NCBI GenBank assembly: GCA_019828595.1
Contig: JAHQRK010000009.1
Coordinates: forward strand, 1,116,001-1,180,000
Source: Aphanomyces cochlioides
Taxonomy: Eukaryota > Oomycota > Saprolegniomycetes > Saprolegniales > Verrucalvaceae
DNA: 64,000 nucleotides
Direction: 5' to 3'
In this document: positions 35,151-46,625 of the stretch, in pieces
How the letters are laid out: each line of letters begins with the position of its first letter
How positions within the stretch are numbered: position 1 is the first letter of the stretch
Made by a program: the position numbers and the translations under genes
Notes under the pieces: model-generated
The model's database searches: none
What the model was told of the DNA's origin: nothing
Seen by the model: only the letters and a program-made list of their open reading frames with translations

Positions 35151-35291
35151 TTCAAATGAAAAAAGCTGTGTGCAAACTTATGTCCAGTCAGAATTTAAAC
35201 AAGGAAATTTCTTCGTCAAATTTTCCTGTGGAGGCTTGGGTCAGGCCCACAAGAAATTTTGAATGGGAAATTTTACACAGCAAAATCTCTC

Positions 35292-35956
35292 TAATGACAC
35301 CAAAATCATCATAAATGTGTCGAAGGAAAAACACCAAACACAAATGAATGACAAGCAAATGTTGAAAGAGCATGCAAAATACGAAACCATGAAGACAACA
35401 CGAGCAGAACACACACGCACACAAAAAAAGCTGCAACCGGGCTTGAATGTGAAGCTAACTGGTGTAATGGGTCGTTTGTCCATGGTAGGGCTCGAATTTC
35501 CATGACGATGGTAAATGGTGTTGAGTATCAGCCAAAAAATGATGATAATAATGACGGATCCCATGGCCGTGGTTGTTGGCGCGAGTGCCACAACGCGCCT
35601 CACTCGTACACACGGTGGTTCCATGGGGCAGCGGGTTCCTCCCGTCGGAGTATGGGGCATGTCAGGCATCCGATACCGCAGGCTAAATTCGACCAATGGC
35701 AGCGGGTTCCCCGTAGGAGCATGCAGCGGATGCTGCATACCCCGGCGTCGGGTGGCCAGAGAAGACAGGCTGACACGCCTCTTGACAGGTACCGTCGACC
35801 ACCTGGTGTGGAGAAGGAGACTGTCACAAGTCTATCTTCGTCGACACTCGAGATGCGCCACTGCCTAACAGCCCGGGACGCCCCGACCTCACGCTCTCCT
35901 CGTCCTCTCCAGCACCGTCGGCCCAAACATGTTGAAACGCCATGGAAGCAGGGGGA
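35292..35956. other. Sequence of unclear origin, GC-rich in its right half
   Basis: The left part (35292-35500) is ordinary in composition. 35540-35945 is clearly richer in G and C than the surroundings (for example CCGTCGGAGTATGGGGCATG) and open in several frames at once. Overlapping frames with no domain suggest compositional openness, not genes. It may be part of the copia LTR or another insert. Confidence 0.4.
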
Positions 35957-36099
35957 ATAACATATTATCCGGACATATTATCCGGATAGTGCTTCCACAG
36001 CTTTTCGAATCAATGAGTGGACTGTGACTCATGAGCGATAACGAGACGAATGACCTCATAATTGAATTTTCTTCGTTATACCAAAGCTACCTTCTCTAA
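35957..36099 (+). repeat. LTR-end direct repeat, right copy
   Basis: Right partner of 28529-28661. It contains a local duplication (ATTATCCGGACATATTATCC) absent from the left copy. Confidence 0.85.
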
Positions 36100-36102
36100 C
36101 AA

Positions 36103-37506
36103 AAGAGATAACTATTACACATAAATACTTCGGGAAGTACCTGACCTTGTGAAACACGTCATACAATTAAATCATTCCACGTAACCTGTCACCTTGAACT
36201 TCCAAAGAGAAAAGAGAAAGTCGTTGCAGAGAAGCAGATTGTGAATTAGTGGACACCAGAATCACATTGTAGTAAATCAGCAACAGCAGATGTATGATAT
36301 TAGCGCACATCCTCCACTTCGAACTTGTTCGAATCTAAGGAGTAAATGCATTCCAGTAAGTGTTTATAATAACCTTCCCATGAGATACATCGTTTCTTCT
36401 TCCTATCAATTTGCATAAGAACAGCTGTATATTATTGTCGTTTGGGTCCAAAACTGGAAATTTGACATGTTTTGAAAATGTTTCAATTAATTGACGCATA
36501 CACTATTTAAAGTTTACGCAAACATTTTCTTATATTGCCCCCATTAAATAGTGTAATTTCAAACGTTTTAAATGTTTGAAAACATGTTCGAAACATTCAA
36601 TTTCTTTTCACTTGAAATTTGTATTCATCAATTGTTGCGTCAATTTGCTTGCGTCAAAATTTATTCCGCACGACTCCAGTTTTTTATTAAAACCACAATA
36701 TTGCTGATTTGATACGAATTTCCAGACCGTTCAATCGAATCACGCCGGCGGATCGATTCACCAATCGACGCCATTGGCTAAAAAATATTTTGGGCGATTG
36801 TGATTGGCTGAATAAAATTTTAGAGAAAGTACAGTTCCTATGAGAGAAAGTACTGTTCTAATTTTCATTCATCCAATGTATTGGCGCGATTGGAGATTGA
36901 TACAAAAAACGAATCCAAATTGGGAAATTTCTAGCGAATCCACAATATTGATTTGATACAAATTTGGTGTGGTGCTCAATCGAATCATGGAAATGTTGTA
37001 GTAAATTCGTACGATGAGTTCTCAATTCGATCAGATATTCGTGCGATTGGACTCATCAATAAGCTCCATCTGAAAGAGATAACTAGTACACATAAATACT
37101 TCGAGAAATACCTGTATGTGTGAAACACCTCATCCTTCCACGTAACCTTTCACAATGAACTTCCAAAACTTCCAAAACGAAACACGAAAGCCATACCAGA
37201 CAAGCACGATTTGAAGCAAGGGGCATTAGAATAACATGTTATTTCATGTTGTCTAGATTTTGATCTGAGGTACCTAAGGAAACGAGTTTGAAGTTTCAAA
37301 TGTAGAGACAACCAGAGGAGAACCGAGATGACGAACGTTGGAGAGAGAGGCAACGCATTGAGAATTTTTTTAACTAAAACGCGATTGAAACAGGCTTAGG
37401 GGGCTAAAATGTCAAGCAAACTCGTACAAAAGCTGCATACTTTTCGGGGGTGAATGCAGAGTATAGCGAAGAGAATAACAGTTGTAAACCATTTAGATTG
37501 AAGTTA
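36103..37506. other. Intergenic with a diverged direct repeat
   Basis: There is no gene. About 36107-36290 and 37074-37250 are diverged direct repeats (shared AGAGATAACTA, ACACATAAATACTTCG, CCACGTAACCT, AACTTCCAAA). Between them is AT-rich sequence with several partly matching TTTGATACAAATTT/CAATCGAATCA words. This may be an old element with long terminal direct repeats, or two solo pieces. Confidence 0.5.
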
Positions 37507-40500
37507 TTAATGAATTTCAATTTGCTGTTTCTCGTACATATCGCGAGCAGATTGAGTACGGGATAGAAATGATTGGAGGTCTTCAAGCTCATCGGCAGGT
37601 TTGGTTTCATGTTGCTTGGAATTTTCAAGCATGGATTGAGTCCTCTCCTCTTTCAAAATGGCACCGATCATTTCCATGGGGAGAACTGCAGTGTCGACAT
37701 CACTTTCCATGCTGAACTTGGCTTCATGAGTGTTTTGAAGTTCATTTGTCAAAGCGAGACAAATTTTCATCACTTTCTTTTCCAGTACATGCACAGGAGG
37801 GAATTGAATGCTCGTTTGACCAACCCATTCGATAATTTCTTCGTCCGAAGAAAATGATGATTTATCCAAAACCGCTGGGGTAGAGGCACTCCCTTGAATG
37901 AACACTCGTGTGACGTGCTCAAAAACTGCCTCGACGTGTAGATCTTTGTACGAGTGAATGGATGTGTATGAACCAATTCCAAACTTCAGCATGCCTTCCA
38001 TGAGAATTCTATCGTGAATCCAGGGACACCACCAAACAGGCATATTCTCTGTCAAAAACGTTTCACCTACAGAGAAATTCGTCACAAGACCTTGAAAAAT
38101 AAGCAATACCTGATCGCAACATTGCATTTAGTGCATCACTTTCGTGCAGCAGAAGAAACGACACCGTTCGAAATATTTGGGTACGGCGAAGAATCAAAAA
38201 CGCCATTTGCTTGGCTTTTGTACCGTGAAGCGAAGCGGCTTGGTATGGATCGACAAACTGAATTTCGTTGGAACGTGAGACAGCAGTTGTCTCTTTCAGA
38301 ATCAACTCTTTGCACTTCGATAAAACTCGATCATACACGTATCTTTGGGCACGCAAGGCGGACTTGTAGATGTGGGAGTTCGAAACAAGCAAATACCAGC
38401 TCCATTGATGAGCACTATCGACAATCAGCGGTGCACCGCATAAGCTGAGGACATAGCAGATCGATCGGCGCTCTTCTGAGCTCCATTCTTTCACACACTT
38501 TGTCGTGCCTTCCTCACGAATTGAGTGCCAGACCTTGGCATTCTTGAGCATGATTGAATGGCGTAACAAGTCCAAGTGGAGAAATTGCCATGTCATTGCT
38601 TCAAATCGTCGCTGAGCTGCAACTTTTTGCGACTGGTCCAAGGAGTTGGTCTTTTGCATTTCACTCATTGACTTTTCCTTCTTTTCTTGTTGCTTTTGAC
38701 GTTGCACATCTTCAATCGAGAGCAACCAAATCAGCAAACGATTCATCTGTTGCACTTCAGGCTGTTGAAACTTCGGATTTTCCTCTGTCGGCTCGCCATG
38801 TGCTGCTTCTCGTTGCTGAAAGCACAAACGTGAATCACTTAAAATTTGAGCACAACGGCCGTATCCATGCAGGAAGACTCCCATGCATAATGTCTTATCG
38901 GCGAGTGAATCCCACCTAAGAACTATTAACATTCTTTGTGCAAAGTCGGCTTACCAAGGGGTCAAATTGGACCATTGAGGACGTTCCGACTCAATGGCAA
39001 AATCCACTTTGTTCAGCACATTGTCCAGCCCGAGGGCATCTACTCGTGCATCCAGGTCAACAATATCTTGCGGCTCCTCTAGGTCCTTTTCCACAGCAGT
39101 GCATGCTGCAACGAGTTTCAGCTGCAGACGGCTCAGAATATCCAAGCGGCTGAGAACCCTACGTGCTCCGCCTTGTTTCAATTTTGAGACGAATTCTTCT
39201 TCTTGAAGAACTACAGGTATCGTTTTGTTCGCATACTCAGTCCAGGTCTCTGTTTCTGTCCAGTATTCTTGCTTCACGTGGGCAGCAGCTAAAATAGCGC
39301 TTTGAACAAAGGGGGAGTCTGTTGCCTGCACGTTTGCACAGCACAATCCACACAACAAGACAAATGCACGAGCAAACATTTCAACTTCTTCCGTTGTTCT
39401 GCTGCCTCCGCTCTGGCTTCGAATTATTTCCCATCTTCCAAAACCAAAATGCATCAAAGCACGCTGTAAACGGTCACGACCATTGACTGTCCAATCACGA
39501 GAGACCTCGGGCTTCTGGGGCTTGTCAGAATCTTTAGAATCCTTTTTCGGGTCCCTCTCGTCGTCGTCGTCATCGTCAGACATGGCTTCTTTCGTGCCAA
39601 AACGTGCTACTCGAGTGCGTTTGCGCTGGGAACTTATTACCAGAGATGAGGCTTCATCCAATACTTCTGGCTCGGCCAAACCAACTGCCTTTTTCCAGAA
39701 GTCGGGGTCATCAATATCAACGTCATCGGATGTTGCAGCTGAGACAAAACTGGCCTTGGAGAAAGATCCTCTGGCTTGAGACTCGTACTCGACAATCTGA
39801 GAGCTTCGCTGCAGCAAGGTGTCAATGTCTGCTGCACAAAACTGCTCTGAGGCGTCATCTTCATCACGGAATACATCATAAGCACCACGTTTAAGCAGTT
39901 CGTCGATTTCTTGAGCTTCTTGGGCCTAGACAATGCAATCAGTTCGGTTTCAAATGCACAGTTCGTACTTTTGACTTAGCTACAGTTTTCGTGTTTTTTG
40001 CTTCTTTGTCTTGCTCTTGACGCATGTGAGTTAATACGGCGCGATCCAAACCCAGCTTCAAACTAGCTTTGTGGAACATGTGCATTTCGTACGTCTTTCG
40101 GGTAATAAGTCGGTAAATCTTGACCGAATGAGTTTGTCCAATACGATGTGCACGTGCTTGTGCTTGAAGATCATTCTGTGGATTCCAATCGGAATCATAG
40201 ATAATAACTGTGTCAGCTGCCGTCAAATTAAGACCAAGACCACCAGCTTTTGTGCTCAGCATCATGATAAATCGTTGGTATTCAGGCTTGACAAATCGAT
40301 CCACGGCAGCCTGGCGTTCATTACCTCGAATATTCCTAAACGCATGGTTAAATAAATCCAAAGCAATCATTTACCCATCCAATCGTTCGTAGAGGTATCC
40401 CACACCACGTATATAATCTTCAAGGAGGTCCAATACTCGAACCATTTGACTGAAAATCAAAACTTTATGCCCGCCTTCTTTGAGTTTGGGAAGCAATTTA

Positions 40501-42741
40501 TCGAGCAACACCATTTTACCACAGCACTTCACAAGCATGTCGAACCGTGCAGAATCAGTTTCCAGGCCTTCACAAATGGCTTCTTCGACACCATTGTTCA
40601 AGTAAGGATGATTACAGCATTTACGTAATTCCATCATGACGTTCATCAAGTTTGGAACGTTATTGGCACCTTGACCGCGCATCAAGAAAGCAGTGTTGCG
40701 CTCATAAATCGCTCGGTACCATTGCTTTTGTACCGCAGTAAGTTCCACTTCAATGATGGTTTCTTCCTTAGGTGGGAGAGACTTTTCAACATCTTCTTTC
40801 ACACGCCGAAGCAAATATGGCTTCAGCAATTTATGCAAGTCAGCCACTTGTGTAGCATCCTGAAGTGAGCCAAATTGAGACAAAAAGCCAGCGAGTGACG
40901 GGAATGCGTCAGGATCCAAGAAATTCAACAACGCCCATAACTCCTCGGTTTTATTTTGAAGTGGGGTTCCCGTAAGAAGAACACAGTAAGCTCGCTTTAA
41001 GCTACGCATTTGTTCCACAAGGCGACTGCTTTGATTTTTCAATCGATGAGCTTCATCGACAACAAGACATTGCCACTGAATCTTGCTTAAAAGTGCAATG
41101 TCTTTGATGGCAATTTCATACGTCGTAACCAAGATGTGAAATTTGTAGGGTTTCTTCTTGTCTGGCTTGCCGTTTACAATGTGATAAAATTCATACTGTT
41201 GAATAATTTCACGTGCTTCTGACGATCCGTGATAAACCACACAATCCATTTCGGTCCACGTTTCGCATTCGTTTTGCCATTGAGCAATAAGCGATAGTGG
41301 AGCAACAACAAGGAAAGGACCAGGTAAGCCATGAGTCACTCGCAACTCGTTTAAAAAAGATAAGGTTTGAATCGTTTTGCCTAGACCCATTTCATCTGCC
41401 AAAATACTCGGGCGACTGTTGTACCAATTCCAGCGCAACCAGTTCAAGCCTTCCAACTGGTATGCGCGTAAAGTAAGTGACTTATCTTCGCCAAAGAGAG
41501 GACTAGTCTCCAGTTTCTTATACTCGCGAATAGACGGCCGGACCATAGCATCTTTTGGTGTCTTCTCAAGATTAGCTGGCAAAGCAGATCTCTTCTTGTA
41601 CTTTTTTATCGCGTCATCGTCGACAATATCACATGCTCTTTCCCAAGTGCTTTCGGCATACGACAAGACACGCCACTTGATAAAATATCGCCATCCGTCA
41701 TCTTCGCTGTCGGTAGGCTGCTCCTGGCGCATATGCAGAATACGGTGAATTTCCAAGTACTCAGGATTGAAATACTCCAGTTCTTCTTCGTTGTCGAGTG
41801 CACGAGGTACGCCTAAGGTGTGGCTCTTTTCCAAATAACGTTTGATTTTGTATTTGTTGTTCGGGTCAATCTGGAGCAACGCGGCCTCGGTTTCCCATGA
41901 GGCGTGGATGTATGAATAACCTTTCCACTTGATAAAGTAGAGAAATGCACCAGCGAGAGCTGGGTCAGGTTTGTGACCCATAATCTTTTCAATCGTCATC
42001 ACAATCATGCCATCCACGGAGGGATCTAGTTTTTCTGGAGGATTGATCTGAGCATCTTGACCATCTTCGACAGATGATGTAGAATTGAACTGTAATTCTG
42101 CTTCAGACGCATCCGAGAAATCATCTTCATCAGATCCTGGGACATGGTAGGCTGATTTCATGCTCTGGTCTCGATTGCTACGACGCGACTCCTTCTGCTT
42201 CTTCTCTTTCTTTTCCTTCTTCTCTTTCTTCTTCTTGTGTGATTTGTCACCATCGTCATCGTCATCATGGTGTTTCGTCTTCTTGTGCTTGTGTTTCTTT
42301 CGCGGCTCGCTGCACGATGCGCAGTCGACACTCGTAGGGTCGTTCTTATGGGAACATTTTTTGCACTTCCACCGATATACACCTCCATCTTTATCGTCGT
42401 CGCGTTTCCGCTTTTTTTCTTTCTTCGACGACTGCTCACGAGCTTTCAGCGCCATTTTGTTGGCTCGTTTTGTATTGACCGCTTTCATTTTCGAGTAGTC
42501 GTCGTTGGGCGATTCACAGAGTGGACAAATGTAGCTATCGAGTGCTTCTAGCTCTTGCTCTGTCAAGATCAATCCACAACACGATGGATGGACCCATCCA
42601 TTGCAGCCTCCCGTGTTGCGAATGCATTCTATCATGATTCCGGCTACACGCCATCGGATTTCATGAGACCTCGTCGACCGCCACGGACGTACCTCCATCA
42701 GAGTTTTGACACACGCAGTACGGCACAGACGCTTCAGCCAT
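37507..42741 (-). CDS. CHD-family chromatin remodelling ATPase (PHD, RanBP2 finger, two chromodomains)
   Basis: Six exons (42741-42693, 42643-40375, 40335-39969, 39925-38955, 38915-38110, 38066-37507) give 1673 residues; the introns are 39-49 bp. Domains in order: a PHD finger (about residues 9-60, CVC...WVHPSCCG...CPLC) whose first cysteines lie on the tiny first exon; a RanBP2-type zinc finger (about 105-127, WKCKKC...CASC); lysine-rich linkers; two chromodomains (about 233-290 and 314-365); and a SNF2 ATPase from about 405 ([15 protein letters not shown]) with its helicase C half ([24 protein letters not shown]). CHD-type C-terminal DNA-binding-like segments follow ([41 protein letters not shown]). 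It is expected to slide nucleosomes at methylated-histone chromatin. Confidence 0.93.
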
Positions 42742-43749
42742 GTCTATGCGCGTAACTAGTGTTCTCCACGAAAGTCCAAATGAGGGAATTGTTCCCGGCC
42801 ATAAATTTATCCCAGAAGCCTCATCCCCCCATTCTAATTTTCATACAAAATTTGTCCCATGTGGGAAGATGGAGATGAGGATTGATGAAAAAGATCATCC
42901 GGATATATATCCGGATAACTGCTACTCATATACGGATCCGGATAAAATCCTCCATGGAGAAACGTGTCTGACCCCAGTGCTCTCACCAGTCTTTGTTGAT
43001 GATCGTCGTATTCCAGAATACAAGTGTTGAGACAAAATAAAGCGATGACCGTCTATCAACTTGCAGAGACCATGAGGCGTCTCAATGCGACTGTAATTTT
43101 GATTTTGGCAAACAGGGACTCTGCAAAATTGAAAACTTGTTATATTTAGTACGCAAAACATATTGTAATAGAGAGAATAAAACTATGAAAACTTATATTT
43201 CTTCAAGGTCGCGACGCTTCACGCTTGCAGGCTTATTGATCCGACCGACACTTCGCTAGGCTAGTGTTCATCAAAGAGACTTTTGTTTGCTTGCACGTCT
43301 GGCGTGTTTCATCATCCTAGTATCTCTCTCTCAAGAGAGAATGAAAGCCTCAATTCTCTTTGTAACAAATTCGTAATCGCTGTTCTTCCCAAGGCAAAGT
43401 CGGTAGAGGTTTTGAACATCAAATCGGATCATTGGTTCTGGAAGCGAGTATGACCTGGATACAACAAAATTCTGACACTATGAGGAATCCATGGCTTTGA
43501 TCCACAATCTGAATTGCCCAGCATGTCCTTGCGGATCGAGTCAAGAGAGCTGCATGCAGCACAAGTGAGAGGCGTCCATGTACATCGCAGCTTGAATGCA
43601 AGATCATAAGCTCCACCTGTGAAAAATAGGAGTCAGTTCTACTCTCACGACACTAGAGGATTTTACTACGCAGTGCATCACTGGGTCATAGTACCCATTC
43701 GCGAGATGGAAGGAAATAACAAGTGGATCGATGTTTCACTTCATTTCGC
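42742..43749. other. Intergenic with promoter-like TATCCGGATA cluster
   Basis: Upstream of the CHD start lies a cluster of the palindromic motif (about 42896-42945: CATCCGGATA, TATCCGGATAAC, ATCCGGATAA). An ORF at 42740-43030 (+) is not supported by any domain. The rest is without a recognisable gene and ends at the 3' side of the coiled-coil gene. Confidence 0.5.
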
Positions 43750-46170
43750 TTACAACAATCCCGACTTGGATGCGACCAACACTGCAATAAGTGCTACGAG
43801 GAGGACAATGAGGATTGAGCGTTGCGACTCGAGAGACTGAATGGTGCCTTGTGCGTTCGAAACACCGGTGGCGTCTTTTCGGAGTTGGGAGATGATGTCA
43901 GCCAATTTGCCGTTTTCCTTGCGAAGGCGGGCAGCGTCCTCTTTGTCTGACTTGGCCGCGGATTTCACTTCAGTTTCGACACGCTTCAACGCCTGTTGAG
44001 CAGCTGCGGCTTCTGCTTGGGCTTCAGTCAATTGAGCTCGCAATGACGCCACAGTGGCTTTGGCGGCCTTGATTTCGTTCTCCTTAGCAGCAGCTGAAGT
44101 TGATGACTTGTCGGTAGTTCGTGCCAAGTCGTTCAGGGCAATTTGAGCGGCTTGAAGATCCTTAGCAGCTTTTTTGTACTCGGCATCCTTCGCATCCAAA
44201 GCCTTCTTGTGTTCAGCAGCAACGGCATTCAAGTCGCCTTGGGCCTTGGCAAGTTGCTTTTCCAATGAAGCAACACGAAGCATTTCAGTTGTCATCAAGT
44301 ATTGCGTATCCTGCAACTTGGATTCCGCAATTTGGACACTCTGGCTCATGGTTTGGACAGCACTTGTCTTCTCCTAGAATGGATGATCAGTCATGCGATG
44401 TTCTAGCTTTGACGTTACCGTAAGAGATGTGCGCAATTGTGTATTTTCGAGTGTGAGCTGGGCAATCGCGGCTTCCAAGCTCTTGGCAGTAGCTGCATGG
44501 TGGAGAAGTGCGGCCTTTTCCTCTTCCAATTTGGCCAAGTTCGCCTTAAGTGTGTCGACCTTGCCTTGGACACTGTCAGACGCCTTGCTCATGTCCTACG
44601 AGTACACCGTTGGAAAAAAATTGCATCAAGCCATCGATCTTACGTTGATAGCACGTTGCAGTTGTTCGTTCTCTTCTTGAATTTGAAGAAGTTTGGCCTT
44701 GTCTTGCTCGGTCTGCGTCACATGATGCAAGAGTTGGTCCTTTTCTGCAGCCAATTTCGCCTGAGAGGCATGTAATTGGGCCAACTTGGCCTCCAAAGCT
44801 TCAGAGGTCGACGAAGCTTCCTAATTTGGCGTCGTGGGGCCAGTCTGTGGACAATTAGTTAACTTTACCTCAATGGAGCTTCGGAGCTCGTCATTGTGAG
44901 CTTGCAGCTCAGCCAACTTATCCTTCGTCTCGTCGTGCGCGGCAACATGCGATTCGAGAGTGAGCATTTCCTTGGTCCAAGTCGCTTGGGTTTCAGCAAA
45001 GCGGGCCAGTTCCTTCTTTTGAAGTTCTGATTCCTTGGTCGCAGTCGTGAGCTGCTTTTGAGTCGATTCGAGCTCAGCTTTAAGACTAGCCACACTCTCT
45101 TGAAGAGATTGTTCAGCTGCAACAGCAGCCGACAAATTAGCCTGGAGTGACTCTGCTTCGGCCGTCGAGGCTTTCAATTGATCAACTGACGACTGGCGCT
45201 CAAGGGAAAAGCGACGAGCGTCTTCTTGCAGACGAGTATGCAATTTTTTCTGAGCTTCCAATTCTTCAGCAAACTTGACGCGTTCTCGCTCGAGTTCACC
45301 CAATGCTGCCTATATACAGATTAAGGAATGATCAGGGTTATCGAGGCAAACCTGGAGCTTCTCGTTTGAGGACTTTGCATCGAGTTGTGCGGCTTCCAAG
45401 TCTTTTCCAGCTTGGGCCAGCTTGGCATTTGTGCTTTCGATTTGCGCCTTCAAATCGTCAATTTTCTTGAGAAAGGCAGCTTCGGCAGCCTTCAATTCGT
45501 CAACTGTCTGTGTTTTCTTGGCCAAGTCATCTTGCGCGGTCTTGAGTGCCTTTTCCGAGCCGGCAAGAGCTTCAACATGTGCCTCCTTTACTTGTTTGAG
45601 AGTACGCTCGAATTCTAGTTTATCTTGGACCAGCTTTTTCATGTCATTCTGCAATCGTTGTTGCATGTTGTTGGAGGTTGTGATTTCGATGTCGTATTTT
45701 TGCACCTGGCGAGTCAGTTCGTCTTGCAAACTACCAGTGCGGACTGTGGCCTGATTCAATTTGGCAGTGATCGAGGCAACTTCAGCTTCGAGATCTGCGA
45801 TCTTCTTGACACTTTCATCGTTGTTTTCTTTCACAGCAGGAACAACAGGGGGTTCGACCTTTGCTTCCTCTGGCGCTGATTCAGTGACTTTAACGTCGAC
45901 CACCACTTTGGTTTCCACTGCGGGCGCAGCCTCGGGGGTCACTTCCTTCTGAGGAGCCTCTTGATTAGACGTCGTTTCAACATCTTCCACACCGCTTTCC
46001 TTCTTCTCCTTCAATAAGCGGCGCAGAGTGACCAAGTGCTTGACCTCGAGCGCAACTTCTGCCATATTTTTCTTATCGGCACGAAGCAAGCGGATCTTCT
46101 CCGCCGTGACGTCAATCGCCGCGTTCAGTTCAGAAATCGATGCGTTCTCAAAGTTTTGTCCGCGCGCCAT
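43750..46170 (-). CDS. Tail-anchored coiled-coil protein
   Basis: Five exons (46170-45352, 45309-44869, 44820-44644, 44595-44419, 44373-43750; introns 42-48 bp, all phase 0) give 745 residues. The start MARGQNFENASIS is preferred over the upstream in-frame ATG at 46215 because the extra residues look random. After a short N-terminal domain and an acidic P/E/V-rich stretch (about 90-150) the protein is almost continuous coiled coil. It ends in a hydrophobic segment (ILIVLLVALIAVLVASKSGLL) immediately before the stop. That plan fits a golgin or other tail-anchored tether; the membrane is not determined. It diverges from the SFI1-like gene and shares its 5' region. Confidence 0.8.
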
Positions 46171-46625
46171 GGTGTCAATCCACAAATGTGTCCTCCTGCA
46201 ACCTCCATCTGCCAATCGTATCCGGCATAGATAGAATGCTCCAGTTGTAACTTATCCGGATACCTAGCAAGCTCTCGATAAAGTAACATTCTTTACTTAA
46301 ATGACAAATTGACTAATTGACTTTTCATTAAAGTAAGCCCAGAAATTTTACTTTATTGAATGTACGGATATGGCAGTTTGAACCTGGGAGAGGCACCAAT
46401 GCCGTTACGACACCTACTGCCTTTCCCAGCACGAGACAATCGTTCCAGGGTGAGAGCTTAGCCGGCTGGAGTCCTCCTAGGAAAGGTGATCCTTCGTCGT
46501 GACGAGAACGATCGTGTGCTGTGCAAGATCGCACGATTTTGCGTTTAACTTGAGCTAGAGTTTAGCCTAATTACGTTAAATCATGGGATTGGTGGAAGCA
46601 TGGACTTGAATCAAGAGCTTGAAGG
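46171..46625. promoter_or_regulatory. Shared divergent 5' region with TATCCGGAT motifs
   Basis: Lies between the starts of two divergent genes. TATCCGG(AT) occurs at about 46219 and 46253-46261. A locally GC-rich stretch (46370-46550) with several short self-complementary pairs is discussed in the findings. Confidence 0.45.

Larger units (their letters stand above)
33246..35291. mobile_element. Harbinger-type DNA transposon (copy B), nested in the copia 3' end
   Basis: The termini GAGAGATTTTGCT (33246-33258) and AGCAAAATCTCTC (35279-35291) are perfect 13-bp inverted repeats, and weaker inverted similarity continues for about 25 bp inward. A clean target duplication is not visible (ATT on the left, TAA on the right). 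Inside are a truncated transposase on plus and a trihelix/Myb-like gene on minus, converging: the same two-gene plan as the element at 5745-7601 but a different lineage (different ends and proteins). Confidence 0.82.
28529..36102 (+). mobile_element. Ty1/copia-type retrotransposon, broken and nested
   Basis: A gag-pol region at 28679-33069 is followed by a purine tract (ATGGGGGAGAG, about 33157-33167) and a probable 3' LTR start at TGTGTCAATC (about 33171). That end is interrupted by a Harbinger element (33246-35291). A direct repeat of about 130 bp lies at 28529-28661 and again at 35957-36099, consistent with the inner ends of the two LTRs. I cannot find the 5' LTR's outer part upstream of 28529, so it seems truncated. 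35292-35956 is extra sequence of unclear origin inside the 3' LTR. Confidence 0.7.

Noticed and set aside
35500..35960. Overlapping ORFs on both strands in a GC-rich block
   Set aside because: Several frames are open at once because of base composition; no domain, no homologous copy in the window.
42740..43030. Plus-strand gene divergent from CHD
   Set aside because: The ORF carries no domain, overlaps the CHD first codon and is made partly of the TATCCGGATA promoter-like cluster.
46380..46430. tRNA gene (GGTTCAAA-like B box, GGCAGT/ACTGCC stem)
   Set aside because: The candidate would be about 50 nt with no anticodon arm in the right place.
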